Shown: positions 1 to 8,192 of the stretch, in pieces | How the letters are laid out: the number at the start of each line of letters is the position of its first letter | How positions within the stretch are numbered: the first letter of the stretch is position 1 | DNA from: JAAYED01 sp040772225 | GTDB taxonomy: Bacteria; Chloroflexota; Anaerolineae; UBA1429 | Assembly (NCBI GenBank): GCA_040772225.1 | Contig: JAXGYO010000002.1 | Coordinates: 1,364,001 to 1,428,000, forward strand | Length of the DNA: 64,000 bases | Reading direction: 5' to 3' | Translations under genes and position numbers: made by a program | The notes under the pieces: generated by a model | What the model saw: only the letters and a program-made list of their open reading frames with translations | Database searches by the model: none | What the model was told of the DNA's origin: nothing

Positions 1-1069
1 GCATGCCCCGCTGGTCCAGACGGATCTCGCTGGACGCCATCGAAGGCGGTGCGTTGCCGACATGCCACGCGAGAAAGATATTGTCATGAAGCGGGTGCTT
101 GAGGTTCCAGTCGGTCAGGAAGGGCGCCTCCTCGCGCAAGGCGGCCTCATACTGCATCAGCATGGCCAGGCAGCCCATGATGTCGACCTCAAACCCCACC
201 ATGATGCCCTGATCAGTCAGGCGGCCCTGAACATAGGGCGGCATCGCAAAGCCGGCGCCCACACCGAGCAGCTTCTTCTCATTCGCCCAGCGCTTGACGA
301 CCACCTCTGCCTTGGCGACCTGCAATAGGCGCTCAGCCGGTATCTCCGACGTATTTGCCTCAGCCTCGATGCTGGACACGACCGATACGACTTCCGGATC
401 GTCATCGGCCAGAGCCTGTGCAGCGCTCTGCAGCATGACCGTATCCATAGGGATCACGCGGATGCCGTGGCTGGAAAGCAGGACCTTTTCGTCGATGGCG
501 CAGGTCTCAAAAGCGCCAGGGCGCGGCCCGATCTGGCCGATGTAGGCGCCGCGGAACGCCCTCACGACGGCACAGGTGCGCACAAAGCGCTCCACGGCCG
601 CCACAAAGGCCGCATCCTCCGGATTGCAGTAGCCATAGAATACATAGGGGATGTTGCGGCGATACAGCCCCGAGGCGATGGACAGGACGCCACAGAACGC
701 ATCGCTGGTCTGTGCATCCATCGTCGGCAGATAGAGATCGGGGGATTCCTCTGTCGCAAACACCAGAACGGGGACACCGGGCAATCCCTCCGCCACCAGA
801 ATGGCAGAGATCTCGTCTGAAAAGTCCATGCCACCGATGAGGATGCCGTCTACGTCCTTTTCCTTGAACAGCTTGATCACTTTGCGCGCATCGTCGTCGT
901 TGCGCACCACGCCGGCCTGAGTCAGTTGCTCATCAGGCGTGACAATCTCCAGCCCCGGCACGCCGGATAGGGCCGCAATCGTGCGCTCCTTCATCCCCTT
1001 GGCCCACTCGTCCGTATAGGCGCGACTGTCGCGCTTGGCTGGCACAAACCCTAATCTGACCGTTGACAT
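1..1069 (-). CDS. L-fucose/L-arabinose isomerase family protein (C-terminus cut off by window edge)
   Basis: The frame is open from ATG at 1069 to the left window edge, giving 356 residues without a stop. The N-terminus (MSTVRLGFVPAKR) and Rossmann-like pattern fit the sugar-isomerase (COG2407) family. Near the visible C-terminal part are GFEVDIMG, resembling the metal-binding Glu/Asp segment of fucose isomerases, and LAWHVGNAPP, matching the conserved W-H-x-G-N-x-P segment with the metal His. The start has AAAGGAG about 8 bases upstream. Family members interconvert aldoses and ketoses such as fucose/fuculose or arabinose/ribulose in the cytosol. The exact sugar cannot be assigned. The gene is transcribed away from the Rrf2 regulator and has its own operator-rich promoter. 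Confidence 0.8.
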   Translation of the reverse strand, partial: MSTVRLGFVPAKRDSRAYTDEWAKGMKERTIAALSGVPGLEIVTPDEQLTQAGVVRNDDDARKVIKLFKEKDVDGILIGGMDFSDEISAILVAEGLPGVPVLVFATEESPDLYLPTMDAQTSDAFCGVLSIASGLYRRNIPYVFYGYCNPEDAAFVAAVERFVRTCAVVRAFRGAYIGQIGPRPGAFETCAIDEKVLLSSHGIRVIPMDTVMLQSAAQALADDDPEVVSVVSSIEAEANTSEIPAERLLQVAKAEVVVKRWANEKKLLGVGAGFAMPPYVQGRLTDQGIMVGFEVDIMGCLAMLMQYEAALREEAPFLTDWNLKHPLHDNIFLAWHVGNAPPSMASSEIRLDQRGM

Positions 1070-1104
1070 ACTAGGCTCCTTTGTCTCTCCAGATCATGAT
1101 GGAA

Positions 1105-1156
1105 TGCCAGAGACATTCTTGGCACAATTGGTACCATACTTGCCCTGCAACGTCAA
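1105..1156 (-). promoter_or_regulatory. Promoter and two candidate operators of the isomerase gene
   Basis: On the minus strand TTGACG (1156-1151) and TACCAA (1133-1128) are separated by 17 bases. Two palindromes lie at and just below this promoter: TGGTACCA at 1129-1136, overlapping the -10, and TGCCA-N10-TGGCA at 1105-1124, between the -10 and the start codon. The placement fits repression by a sugar-responsive regulator. The regulator itself is not in view. Confidence 0.45.
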
Positions 1157-1690
1157 GGCTTCGTCGCCTATGGAACCCCAAGTGCGCTCGAGAGCCCGCA
1201 CAGCGAGCAGGCTGGACCGCTTGCGGGCGATTTATTCTGTCTTCGCTTTGTGTGACAGGAGGTACACGGATTTGTCTGCTCTTGGATGCTTTTCGGGCGC
1301 GAGAGCCGCAGCCGGGAGGACTGCCGGCGGTATGCACCTGTGCGCTCGAATACGTGCCTGGCCGTGGCCATCAAAGGCCAATCTGCCAACAGCGCCCATG
1401 GTGCCTCTTCCCCAACCGACCAGGGAACATCGAGACCTCTGAACCAGTTGTACACAGACTGAACCAGATCGCGTGCCTACGCTGTAAGCTTCTGCCGTTG
1501 CGCCGGATGCGCCGATTCGACCATGACCCTCGACTCAGCGACGCACCCCTTGTTACACCGCCACTCGAATGCCATCCCATGGTGCAGGCACGTGGACTGG
1601 CAGCCCGTGCCGTCTTTGTGCTGAGCGCAAACACCCTTACTCTTCCGCTCCCCTGACCACAGTTCTGCTGGCACGTAACTCCGATCCCAT
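1157..1690. other. Intergenic stretch with no supported gene
   Basis: About 530 bases between the divergent promoters hold only short open frames that overlap each other on both strands. Their translations are rich in Trp, Cys and Arg, have no good ribosome-binding sites and show no recognisable motif. No RNA gene or long repeat was seen. Confidence 0.5.
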
Positions 1691-1719
1691 TTGACATCCG
1701 TCCTCTAGAGAACTAATAT
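1691..1719 (+). promoter_or_regulatory. Sigma-70-type promoter of the Rrf2 gene
   Basis: TTGACA (1691-1696) and TAATAT (1714-1719) are spaced by 17 bases. This is one of the strongest promoter matches in the window, 33 bases before the Rrf2 start codon. Confidence 0.7.
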
Positions 1720-1737
1720 CCTATTATTCCTATCATT
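1720..1737 (+). repeat. Tandem 9-bp repeat over the transcription start, likely Rrf2 operator
   Basis: CCTATTATT and CCTATCATT lie head to tail immediately after the -10 box, within an AT-rich block unlike the surrounding GC-rich DNA. The position over the expected transcription start suggests autoregulation by the adjacent Rrf2 protein. This is inference from position. Confidence 0.45.
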
Positions 1738-1751
1738 TAACTAGGTATTTA

Positions 1752-2189
1752 ATGAAGCTCAGTACCAGGATGCGCTACGGTACCCGTGCCTTGTTCCACC
1801 TTACGCTGAACTACGGCGAGGGCTATGTCAGTCTGGGGCAGATCGCTGCAGCGGAGGAACTCCCGGAGAAGTATCTCGAAGCCGTGCTGACGAGCCTCCG
1901 GATGGCAGGCTATGTTCATGCCCAGCGGGGCCCCCAGGGTGGGTATGCCCTCTCCAGACCGCCGGAAGAGATCACCCTTCGAGACGTCTTTGATGTTCTG
2001 GAAGGGGTGGAGGGCTATGTTCGGTGTACCAGCGAGCCGTCTTCGTGTCATCGCTGGGCGCATTGCGCCGCTCAGAACATCTGGGCACGGATGTACGAAG
2101 CCTCAATGAGCACGCTGGAGACTGTGACGCTCGCCGACCTTGTACAAGAGGCCCGCGCCGAGCACCCGTTACCGGACTACCAGATCTAG
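1752..2189 (+). CDS. Rrf2/IscR-family transcriptional regulator
   Basis: The 145-residue product matches the Rrf2 family in length and layout. It has an N-terminal winged helix (MKLSTRMRYGTRAL, then LGQIAAAEELPEKYLEAVL as the recognition region), the wing QRGPQGGYAL, and a C-terminal cysteine patch. Cysteines at 92, 99 and 105 (spacing x6, x5) resemble the iron-sulfur ligands of IscR, where spacing is x5, x5, so it may bind a cluster or sense thiols. It is followed 17 bases later by cysteine synthase and then a NifU-like scaffold. A role in controlling cysteine or iron-sulfur supply is therefore likely. The promoter overlaps a tandem repeat that could be its own operator. Confidence 0.9.
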   Translation: MKLSTRMRYGTRALFHLTLNYGEGYVSLGQIAAAEELPEKYLEAVLTSLRMAGYVHAQRGPQGGYALSRPPEEITLRDVFDVLEGVEGYVRCTSEPSSCHRWAHCAAQNIWARMYEASMSTLETVTLADLVQEARAEHPLPDYQI

Positions 2190-2206
2190 CAAAGGAGCCT
2201 ATCCCT

Positions 2207-3133
2207 GTGAACAGCATATATCATGACATCACGGCCACCATCGGTCGCACGCCCCTTGTTCGGCTCAACCGAGTCACCGCCGGTCTGGCGGCTGAGATAT
2301 TGGTCAAGCTTGAGGCTCGCAACCCGGGCGGCAGCGTCAAGGACCGCATCGGCCTGGCGATGATCGACGCCGCAGAGCGCGACGGCCGTATCACGGCCCA
2401 GACGACGATCATTGAGCCAACCAGCGGCAATACCGGCGTCGCGTTGGCGATCGTTTCCGCCGCGCGAGGCTACCGTCTGATTCTCACCATGCCCGAGACG
2501 ATGAGCATCGAACGTCGCAAGCTGCTGGCGGCCTATGGGGCAAAGCTCGTGCTGACCCCCGGTAGCGAGGGTATGCGGGGCGCGATTCGGCGAGCTGAGG
2601 AACTGGCCCGGGAGATCCCCAACAGCTTTATCCCTCAGCAGTTTGAGAACCCTGCCAACCCCAGGATGCACCGCGAAACAACGGCACGGGAGATCTGGGA
2701 CGATACAGAGGGCCGTATCGACATTTTTGTGGCGGGCGTTGGCACCGGCGGCACGATCTCCGGCGTAGCGGAGGCGCTCAAGCGCCTCAAGCCCGAGCTC
2801 AGGGCCATCGCAGTGGAGCCTGTCGGGTCGCCGGTCCTCTCTGGAGGTAAGCCCGGTCCTCACAAAATTCAGGGCATCGGCGCGGGCTTTGTGCCTGCTG
2901 TGCTGCGCAAAGAACTCCTCGACGAGATCCTGCAGGTGTCTGAAGACGAGGCCACCGGAATGGCACGCCGACTCGCGCGTGAAGAGGGGATCCTGGGGGG
3001 CATCTCGTCCGGTGCGGCCTTGGCGGCGGCGCTCAAGGTCGCGGCCAGGACCGAGAACTCGGGAAAACTGATCGTGGTCGTCCTACCCGACACCGGGGAA
3101 CGATACCTGAGCACCACTCTGTTCGACGATTAG
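2207..3133 (+). CDS. cysK: Cysteine synthase (O-acetylserine sulfhydrylase), PLP-dependent
   Basis: The 308-residue protein makes L-cysteine from O-acetylserine and sulfide. Visible family motifs are GRTPLVRLN near the N-terminus, the PLP lysine in NPGGSVKDRIG, the substrate loop PTSGNTG, the phosphate loop GVGTGGTISG and the C-terminal GISSGAAL and PDTGERYLST. The start is taken as GTG at 2207 because AAAGGAG ends 9 bases upstream and the conserved fold begins at once; an upstream extension in the same frame would overlap the Rrf2 gene. It probably forms one transcript with the Rrf2 regulator. Cystathionine beta-synthase is unlikely because there is no CBS domain. Confidence 0.93.
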   Translation: MNSIYHDITATIGRTPLVRLNRVTAGLAAEILVKLEARNPGGSVKDRIGLAMIDAAERDGRITAQTTIIEPTSGNTGVALAIVSAARGYRLILTMPETMSIERRKLLAAYGAKLVLTPGSEGMRGAIRRAEELAREIPNSFIPQQFENPANPRMHRETTAREIWDDTEGRIDIFVAGVGTGGTISGVAEALKRLKPELRAIAVEPVGSPVLSGGKPGPHKIQGIGAGFVPAVLRKELLDEILQVSEDEATGMARRLAREEGILGGISSGAALAAALKVAARTENSGKLIVVVLPDTGERYLSTTLFDD

Positions 3134-3236
3134 GCACCGTTCGTGCTATTCCAGCATGGTGATATTGCGCCAGAGTGCAGCATAGTATGCCAGGGTACCG
3201 GAAACGCTGAACGAGGACACCGGAGACAGGAGAAGC

Positions 3237-3620
3237 ATGTATAGCGCTATCGTCATGGACCATTTCGCGAATCCGCGCAACATCGGCCGGATAGAGAACC
3301 CCGATGGTTTTGCCCGGGTCAAGAGCGAAATACACGGTGATCAGATCGAGCTATACATTCGGGTCATGGACGGCCACGTGGCAGAAGTACGCTACCTGAC
3401 CTTCGGCTGTGTCGCGGCCATCGCGTCCAGTTCGGTAACCTCAGAGCTGGCCACCGGCCTCTCTCTGGACGAGGCGGCAGCCATCACGCGTGAACAGGTC
3501 GAGACTGCGCTTGGGGGCCTGCCGGAGGGCAAGCTCGAGTGCTCGGTTCTGGCCCCAGACGCACTGCGCCAGGCTATCGAAGCCTATAGACAGGCACCTG
3601 GCAATCCGTCCCAGCGTTGA
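3237..3620 (+). CDS. NifU/IscU-like iron-sulfur scaffold protein with a Cys-to-His change
   Basis: The 127-residue protein spans the NifU N-terminal/IscU domain: MDHFANPRNIG at the start, FGCVAAIASSS in the middle and KLECSVLAPDAL near the end. In IscU three cysteines build the cluster. Here the second and third are present, but the first, normally in a CGD motif, is replaced by His (HGD), and the His before the last Cys is Glu. The Asp of the CGD motif is kept. The start has AGGAG upstream. Its place behind the Rrf2 and cysteine synthase genes suggests a role in sulfur or cluster supply. The altered ligands make it uncertain that it assembles a classical 2Fe-2S cluster. Confidence 0.85.
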   Translation: MYSAIVMDHFANPRNIGRIENPDGFARVKSEIHGDQIELYIRVMDGHVAEVRYLTFGCVAAIASSSVTSELATGLSLDEAAAITREQVETALGGLPEGKLECSVLAPDALRQAIEAYRQAPGNPSQR

Positions 3621-3804
3621 GATCGTCCCGTTATTTCGCCGCGTGCCTTGCCCAACCGGGCATAGTCCCGCTTACCTGCACACCACAAACCTGCGTCGGG
3701 ATTCCCGTCTCCCCCCCGCCCCAACACGCTCCCCCAGAGGGCAGACGTGTGTCGCAGAAATGGGCGGCATGCCGTGACCTCGGCCCCTGCCGACGGTGCG
3801 ACGC

Positions 3805-3833
3805 TTGCCCACTTCCTGCGCCCAGACTAGAAT
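3805..3833 (+). promoter_or_regulatory. Promoter of the carboxylesterase gene
   Basis: TTGCCC (3805-3810) and TAGAAT (3828-3833) are 17 bases apart, 65 bases before the start codon. The interval 3621-3898 holds nothing else I can support. Confidence 0.55.
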
Positions 3834-3898
3834 CCCGGTGTACGGGCTATCGGACTCATCGGCACACTGACAGTAATATCGTAGAAGGGAGATCCATC

Positions 3899-5467
3899 TT
3901 GACTACCACAACAGCCGCGCGAACGGCCTACGGTCTACTTGAGGGCATCGCGGACGAGACGGGACTTCGCATGTTCCGTGGCGTGCCCTTTGCCGCGCCG
4001 CCCGTGGGCGATCTGCGCTGGAAACCACCCCAGCCGCTGGCCCCCTGGGAGGGCGTGCGTAAGGCGGATGCCTTTGCCCCACGCCCTATGCAACTGCGCC
4101 CCTTTGGCGATATGAACTTTCGTTCGCCCCATGTGAGCGAGGACTGCCTCTATCTCAACATCTGGACGGCAGCATCCTCGCCTGACGACCGCCTTCCCGT
4201 GCTCGTGTACTTTTATGGCGGCGGCAACATCGGCGGAGACAGCTCAGAGCCGCGGTACGATGGTGAGGCCCTGGCCCGTCGCGGGCTGGTAACCGTCACG
4301 GTAAACTATCGCCTGCACGTATTTGGCTTTATGGCCCACCCGGAGCTGACCGCTGAATCGCCACACGGCGCCTCCGGCAACTATGGCTATCTGGATCAGG
4401 TGGCGGCGTTGGCCTGGGTGCGTGAGAACATCGCGGCCTTTGGCGGCGATCCAGACCGCATCACGATCGGTGGCGAGTCGGCCGGGTCCATCTCGGTGAG
4501 CGTTCTGATGTGCTCGCCGCTCTCGCGTGACCTGATCGCCGGGGCCATCGGCGAGAGCGGCGCGGGCATTCCACCCACACTGGCACCCTGGGATCTGAGA
4601 GAAGCCGAGGAGCGGGGCAAAACCCTGGGCGAGGCGCTCGGTGCTAACTCACTGAGGGACCTGCGTGCGCTGCCGGCCATGGAACTCTTAAAGGGCGCCG
4701 ACGAAAAGAGCCCTGGCATCTGGAATGGGACCCTGGACGGCTATCTGCTGGACAAGCCCCTGGCAGCTACGCTCGATGCCGGGGAGCAGGCGCACGTACC
4801 CCTCCTCGTGGGCTGGAACTCGGAGGAGATGGGATACGCCGCGCTCATGGGCGGTCCCGACATCTCAGAGGAGGCGTACATCAAGGTCGTCCGTGAGCGC
4901 TTTGGACAGGCAGCGGATGAGATCCTGAGGCTATATCCCTGCGGCTCTCCGGACGAGCTCAAGCGGTCGGCCACGGCGTTGGCCAGCGACAGCTTTATCG
5001 CCTACAGCACCTGGAAGTGGTCCGATGCCCACGCCAACACTTCCGGCCATCCCGTCTTTCGCTACCTGTACTCGCGCCCGCGGCCACCTATGACACCCGA
5101 ATTCGGCGATGCCGTGGCCGCCCTGGCAGGCGGAGTGGTCCGTGGCGAGGAGGCCGAGGCGATGCGCATGCCCCCTGCAACAGGAGCGGTGCACTCGGCC
5201 GAGATCGAGTACGCGCTCGGCAATCTCGCCACGAACAAGGTGTACGCCTGGACCGACGAGGACTATGCGCTCTCCGAGCTCATGCAACAGTACTTTGCCA
5301 ACTTTGTCAGGCTCGGCGACCCGAACGGAGAGGGGCTGCCCGCCTGGCCCGCGATCAACCGCAGCGATCCGCCGCAAGTAATGATTCTCGATGTCGAGAG
5401 CCGGGCTGTGCCAGAGCAACATCGTGCGCGCTATCTTATCCTGGAGAGCATATACAGCGGGAGCTGA
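3899..5467 (+). CDS. Type B carboxylesterase (para-nitrobenzyl-esterase-like)
   Basis: The 522-residue alpha/beta hydrolase has the family hallmarks: FRGVPFAAPPVGDLRW near residue 25, SEDCLYLNIW, the oxyanion-hole segment YFYGGGNIGG, the nucleophile elbow GGESAGS and the C-terminal His segment GAVHSAEIEY. Family members hydrolyse carboxylic esters; the substrate is unknown. The start is TTG at 3899, preceded by GAAGGGAG. The frame stays open upstream to 3617, but that part is Cys/Pro/Arg-rich and lacks a ribosome-binding site. There is no signal peptide, so it is probably cytosolic. It has its own promoter. Confidence 0.9.
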   Translation: MTTTTAARTAYGLLEGIADETGLRMFRGVPFAAPPVGDLRWKPPQPLAPWEGVRKADAFAPRPMQLRPFGDMNFRSPHVSEDCLYLNIWTAASSPDDRLPVLVYFYGGGNIGGDSSEPRYDGEALARRGLVTVTVNYRLHVFGFMAHPELTAESPHGASGNYGYLDQVAALAWVRENIAAFGGDPDRITIGGESAGSISVSVLMCSPLSRDLIAGAIGESGAGIPPTLAPWDLREAEERGKTLGEALGANSLRDLRALPAMELLKGADEKSPGIWNGTLDGYLLDKPLAATLDAGEQAHVPLLVGWNSEEMGYAALMGGPDISEEAYIKVVRERFGQAADEILRLYPCGSPDELKRSATALASDSFIAYSTWKWSDAHANTSGHPVFRYLYSRPRPPMTPEFGDAVAALAGGVVRGEEAEAMRMPPATGAVHSAEIEYALGNLATNKVYAWTDEDYALSELMQQYFANFVRLGDPNGEGLPAWPAINRSDPPQVMILDVESRAVPEQHRARYLILESIYSGS

Positions 5468-5595
5468 GCCACTCGCCAACACTTTCGAAAGCTCTACAAC
5501 TCATGACTCTGCAAGCCGTTGTAGCCAGAGATGCAATCGGCTAAACTGGCAGACGGCTGCGGTACCGTAAAGCACATCATCTCAGGAGGTCCCTA

Positions 5596-6453
5596 ATGCG
5601 ACTATCTGTAGGCAATTTCCCGAGCAGACTGGATTTCGAGGCGCGTGTCGCCATCGGCGGCGCGCTCGGTTTCGGCTCGATCGGCCTGGGTGCCGACATC
5701 ATCGATGGGTATCTCGCCCGCAACGCCATGGATGAGCTCAAAGCGCTGCTGACACAGCACAACATGGCCATCTCCAGCGTAAATCCTGGCCTTTCCTACG
5801 CTCTGGAGGGCGACGCCTGGACGGCAGCCCTTGCCAAGGCAGAGGAGCGCGTCGCTGCTGTCGCCGGCGTGGCCACCAAGGCCGGCTTTATGGCGCCCAA
5901 CCGCTGGCCCAAGATGGTGGGAGATAGCGAGTGGGAGTGGCTCGTGGGCAAATTCCGTGAATATGCGGACATGCTGGCCCGCTACGACATGGACATGGTC
6001 TTTGAGTTCCTGGGCCCCCAGGTGGGCCGCCCTCATCCCCGGCAGATCATGTATCCCTGGGTGATCGGCCTGGATCCAGCACTGGAATTGATCGGCCGTG
6101 TCGACCGTCCCAACGTGGGCCTGATCCTGGATGTGATCCACTGGTGGGCTGGCACGGACGGCGATTATGAGACCCTCCACAAGGTCAAGGGCCTGCCGCT
6201 GACCCTGCACGTGTTCGACCTGCCCGAGGGGATCCATCGGGACACCATGGCGGACTCGGACCGCTGCCTGCCCGGCGAAGGGTTCATCGACCTGGTCAAG
6301 TGGCTCAAGATCCTCAAGGCCGATGGTTACGACGGTGACGTGCTGCCCGAGGTATTGGGCGCCAAGGGCGCCGAGTTGGCCGAGATGGACTCCTGGGAAG
6401 GCCCCAAGATGATCCGCGATCTCTACTTTGAGCTGTTCAGCAAGGTCGGCTGA
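5596..6453 (+). CDS. Sugar phosphate isomerase/epimerase (xylose-isomerase-like TIM barrel)
   Basis: The 285-residue protein looks like an AP-endonuclease-2/IolE-IolI-type TIM barrel. Supporting segments are VFEFLGPQ, LILDVIHWWAG (metal-type Asp and His on one strand), LHVFDLPEG and CLPGEGFIDLVKWL, which is typical near the barrel C-terminus. A strong AGGAGG lies 8 bases before ATG. Family members isomerise or epimerise keto sugars, inososes or hydroxypyruvate. The substrate cannot be told from sequence. It stands between an esterase and an iron-sulfur protein with no clear operon partner. Confidence 0.8.
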   Translation: MRLSVGNFPSRLDFEARVAIGGALGFGSIGLGADIIDGYLARNAMDELKALLTQHNMAISSVNPGLSYALEGDAWTAALAKAEERVAAVAGVATKAGFMAPNRWPKMVGDSEWEWLVGKFREYADMLARYDMDMVFEFLGPQVGRPHPRQIMYPWVIGLDPALELIGRVDRPNVGLILDVIHWWAGTDGDYETLHKVKGLPLTLHVFDLPEGIHRDTMADSDRCLPGEGFIDLVKWLKILKADGYDGDVLPEVLGAKGAELAEMDSWEGPKMIRDLYFELFSKVG

Positions 6454-6541
6454 TCGATAACGACGGCTGCCCCGTCGTTGAAACGGGTGTCCGGCGGTGG
6501 GCGCATCGCCGGACACAACTATGTATCTGGAAAGGCGTGTC

Positions 6542-7402
6542 ATGACCTCAACGCTGACCGAGCTGCAATCCTGGGTGACCGAGACCGTACGCACGCTGTG
6601 CTCAGGCCCGGGGAACGCGATGCTAGGCCCCTTTGACGAACCCGCCTGGGCGACTCCTCTTGTGGGCTTTTGCCGGGGCGATGATCCGCTGTTTGCGGCT
6701 TACAGGGAGCATGTCGGCCCGGAGCACTGGACGCCCCTCGAGGCCATGACCCTGGCCTACCCTGCGCTGCATGTTGAGCCCGCTGAGCTGGCGGTTATCT
6801 CCTGGGTGCTGCCCCAGACTGAGCCCACCCGGGCAGACAGTCGCGCGGCAGCGGTCTACCCACCGGAGCGATGGGCGCGCTCGCGGATGTTCGGCGAGGC
6901 GTTCAATAACAAACTCAGGGCGCAGGTCGCGGAGGCACTGCGCAACGCAGGACATCCCGCGATATCGCCCATGCTCCTGCCGGAGTATCGCAGCGTCGAC
7001 TCGAGTCGATATGTGTTCTCCTCAGTCTGGTCTGAGCGACATATCGCGCATGCCTGTGGACTGGGCACGTTCGGGCTGTGCGATGGTCTGATCACACCGG
7101 TGGGCAAGTCCATGCGTCTGGGATCCGTCGTCGCACAGATGTCAGTACCTCCAGCAACCCGGCCATACAGCGATCACCACGCCTACTGCCTGTATTACGC
7201 CCGGGGCACCTGCGGCGTGTGCATGCAGCGCTGCCCTGTTGGCGCCATCACGGAGCAGGGTCACGACAAACAGGCGTGTCGCACCCACCTGGATCGGACG
7301 CGACCCTTTGTGCGCGAGCAGTACGGCTTTGAGGGCTATGCCTGTGGCCTCTGCCAGACCGGCACGCCCTGCGAGGCGGGCATTCCGGAGGAACTGCGCT
7401 AG
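6542..7402 (+). CDS. QueG-like (COG1600-type) iron-sulfur protein of unknown function
   Basis: The 286-residue protein has a C-terminal 4Fe-4S pattern, CGVCMQRCPVGAI, followed by another Cys-rich segment (ACGLCQTGTPC). Before these is ERHIAHACGLGTFGL, a segment shared by epoxyqueuosine reductase and reductive-dehalogenase relatives that can bind a corrinoid. It is shorter than QueG and lacks its C-terminal HEAT-like part, and the window has queH for that step, so I do not call it QueG. Start ATG 6542 has GGAAAGG 6 bases upstream, better than the ATG candidates further up. A redox role is likely; the substrate is unknown. Confidence 0.65.
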   Translation: MTSTLTELQSWVTETVRTLCSGPGNAMLGPFDEPAWATPLVGFCRGDDPLFAAYREHVGPEHWTPLEAMTLAYPALHVEPAELAVISWVLPQTEPTRADSRAAAVYPPERWARSRMFGEAFNNKLRAQVAEALRNAGHPAISPMLLPEYRSVDSSRYVFSSVWSERHIAHACGLGTFGLCDGLITPVGKSMRLGSVVAQMSVPPATRPYSDHHAYCLYYARGTCGVCMQRCPVGAITEQGHDKQACRTHLDRTRPFVREQYGFEGYACGLCQTGTPCEAGIPEELR

Positions 7403-7434
7403 TGAGACGCTGCATGTCAGGTCTCGTGACGCAA

Positions 7435-7460
7435 AGAGAGCCGGCTTTGGCCGGCTCTCT
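7435..7460. terminator. Bidirectional hairpin terminator
   Basis: An 11-bp perfect stem (AGAGAGCCGGC pairing with GCCGGCTCTCT) with a TTTG loop lies between two convergent genes. T-tracts on either side are weak. Confidence 0.7.
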
Positions 7461-7498
7461 TCTGATCTAGATTTGTCGCGAAAACGCTGCCGTGCAGA

Positions 7499-8074
7499 TC
7501 AGGACGACGTACCTGTCTCCGCCTCGGGCGTCACTTGCGGGCACACCCCGCCAAAGCCTCTGCCACCCAGCACGTCCTCACCGGAGAAACCGCCGCGCAT
7601 CCCGCCGCGGGGCATGCGGCCGCCGAACGACCCCTCAGCGCGCTCACCGGCGAACGGATTGGTCAGCTGGAAGGGCGCCAGCGCCTCAGCGCGCTCAATC
7701 AGCCAGTCTGCCTGCTCCTGCGTGAGCGTACCAGCGGCCACGGCCTCATCGATGACCTCTGTCTTTTCAGCCAGGATCGCATCAATCAGTTCCTGATCGG
7801 TCACACCCTGCTCAGCCGCGATCTCAGAGAGGGTGTTACCCTCCAGCCGGAGCGCATGGATCTCATCGTGGGTCAGGCCAAGGAGATCTTCGATCACTTC
7901 AGAGATCACACCGAACCCGGCGCGCATGTGGCCCCAGGCGCGTCCCAGCAGAGTACCGTTTTCCTCGGGCGTTACAACACCGTTTGGTCCCTGCGCCGAT
8001 ACAGCACCCACCAGCCCCAGGCCCAGTGTCAAGACAAGCATGAGTGCCAGTCCAAAAGTTACTATCTTCTTCAT
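7499..8074 (-). CDS. Secreted DUF2680-like protein with Gly-rich tail
   Basis: The 191-residue product starts with a clear signal peptide (MKKIVTFGLALML...GAVSAQG). The middle carries a helical segment (LGLTHDEIHALRLEGNTL, then a run on sensing-type Glu/Ala helices ending EQADWLIERAEAL) as in DUF2680/YckD-type exported proteins. The last 50 residues are rich in Gly, Arg and Met (GGRMPRGGMRGGF). I chose the second of two in-frame ATGs because AGGAGG directly abuts the first but is 7 bases from the second. The function is unknown. A role outside the membrane, perhaps metal-related given the Met/Gly tail, is speculation. Confidence 0.75.
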   Translation of the reverse strand: MKKIVTFGLALMLVLTLGLGLVGAVSAQGPNGVVTPEENGTLLGRAWGHMRAGFGVISEVIEDLLGLTHDEIHALRLEGNTLSEIAAEQGVTDQELIDAILAEKTEVIDEAVAAGTLTQEQADWLIERAEALAPFQLTNPFAGERAEGSFGGRMPRGGMRGGFSGEDVLGGRGFGGVCPQVTPEAETGTSS

Positions 8075-8192
8075 CGTCATTCCTCCTGCGAATATCTACG
8101 CTACCACATCAGTAACGCAGCTGTAGTATGACGCAGGTTTGTGGGCAGACTGTGAAGATTGTGTCGGTCTGATCTGGAGATGGCGCCACACA

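Noticed and set aside
1035..1697. Several overlapping frames of 60-190 residues between the isomerase and Rrf2 genes
   Set aside because: Trp/Cys/Arg-rich translations overlap on both strands without ribosome-binding sites. Treated as intergenic.
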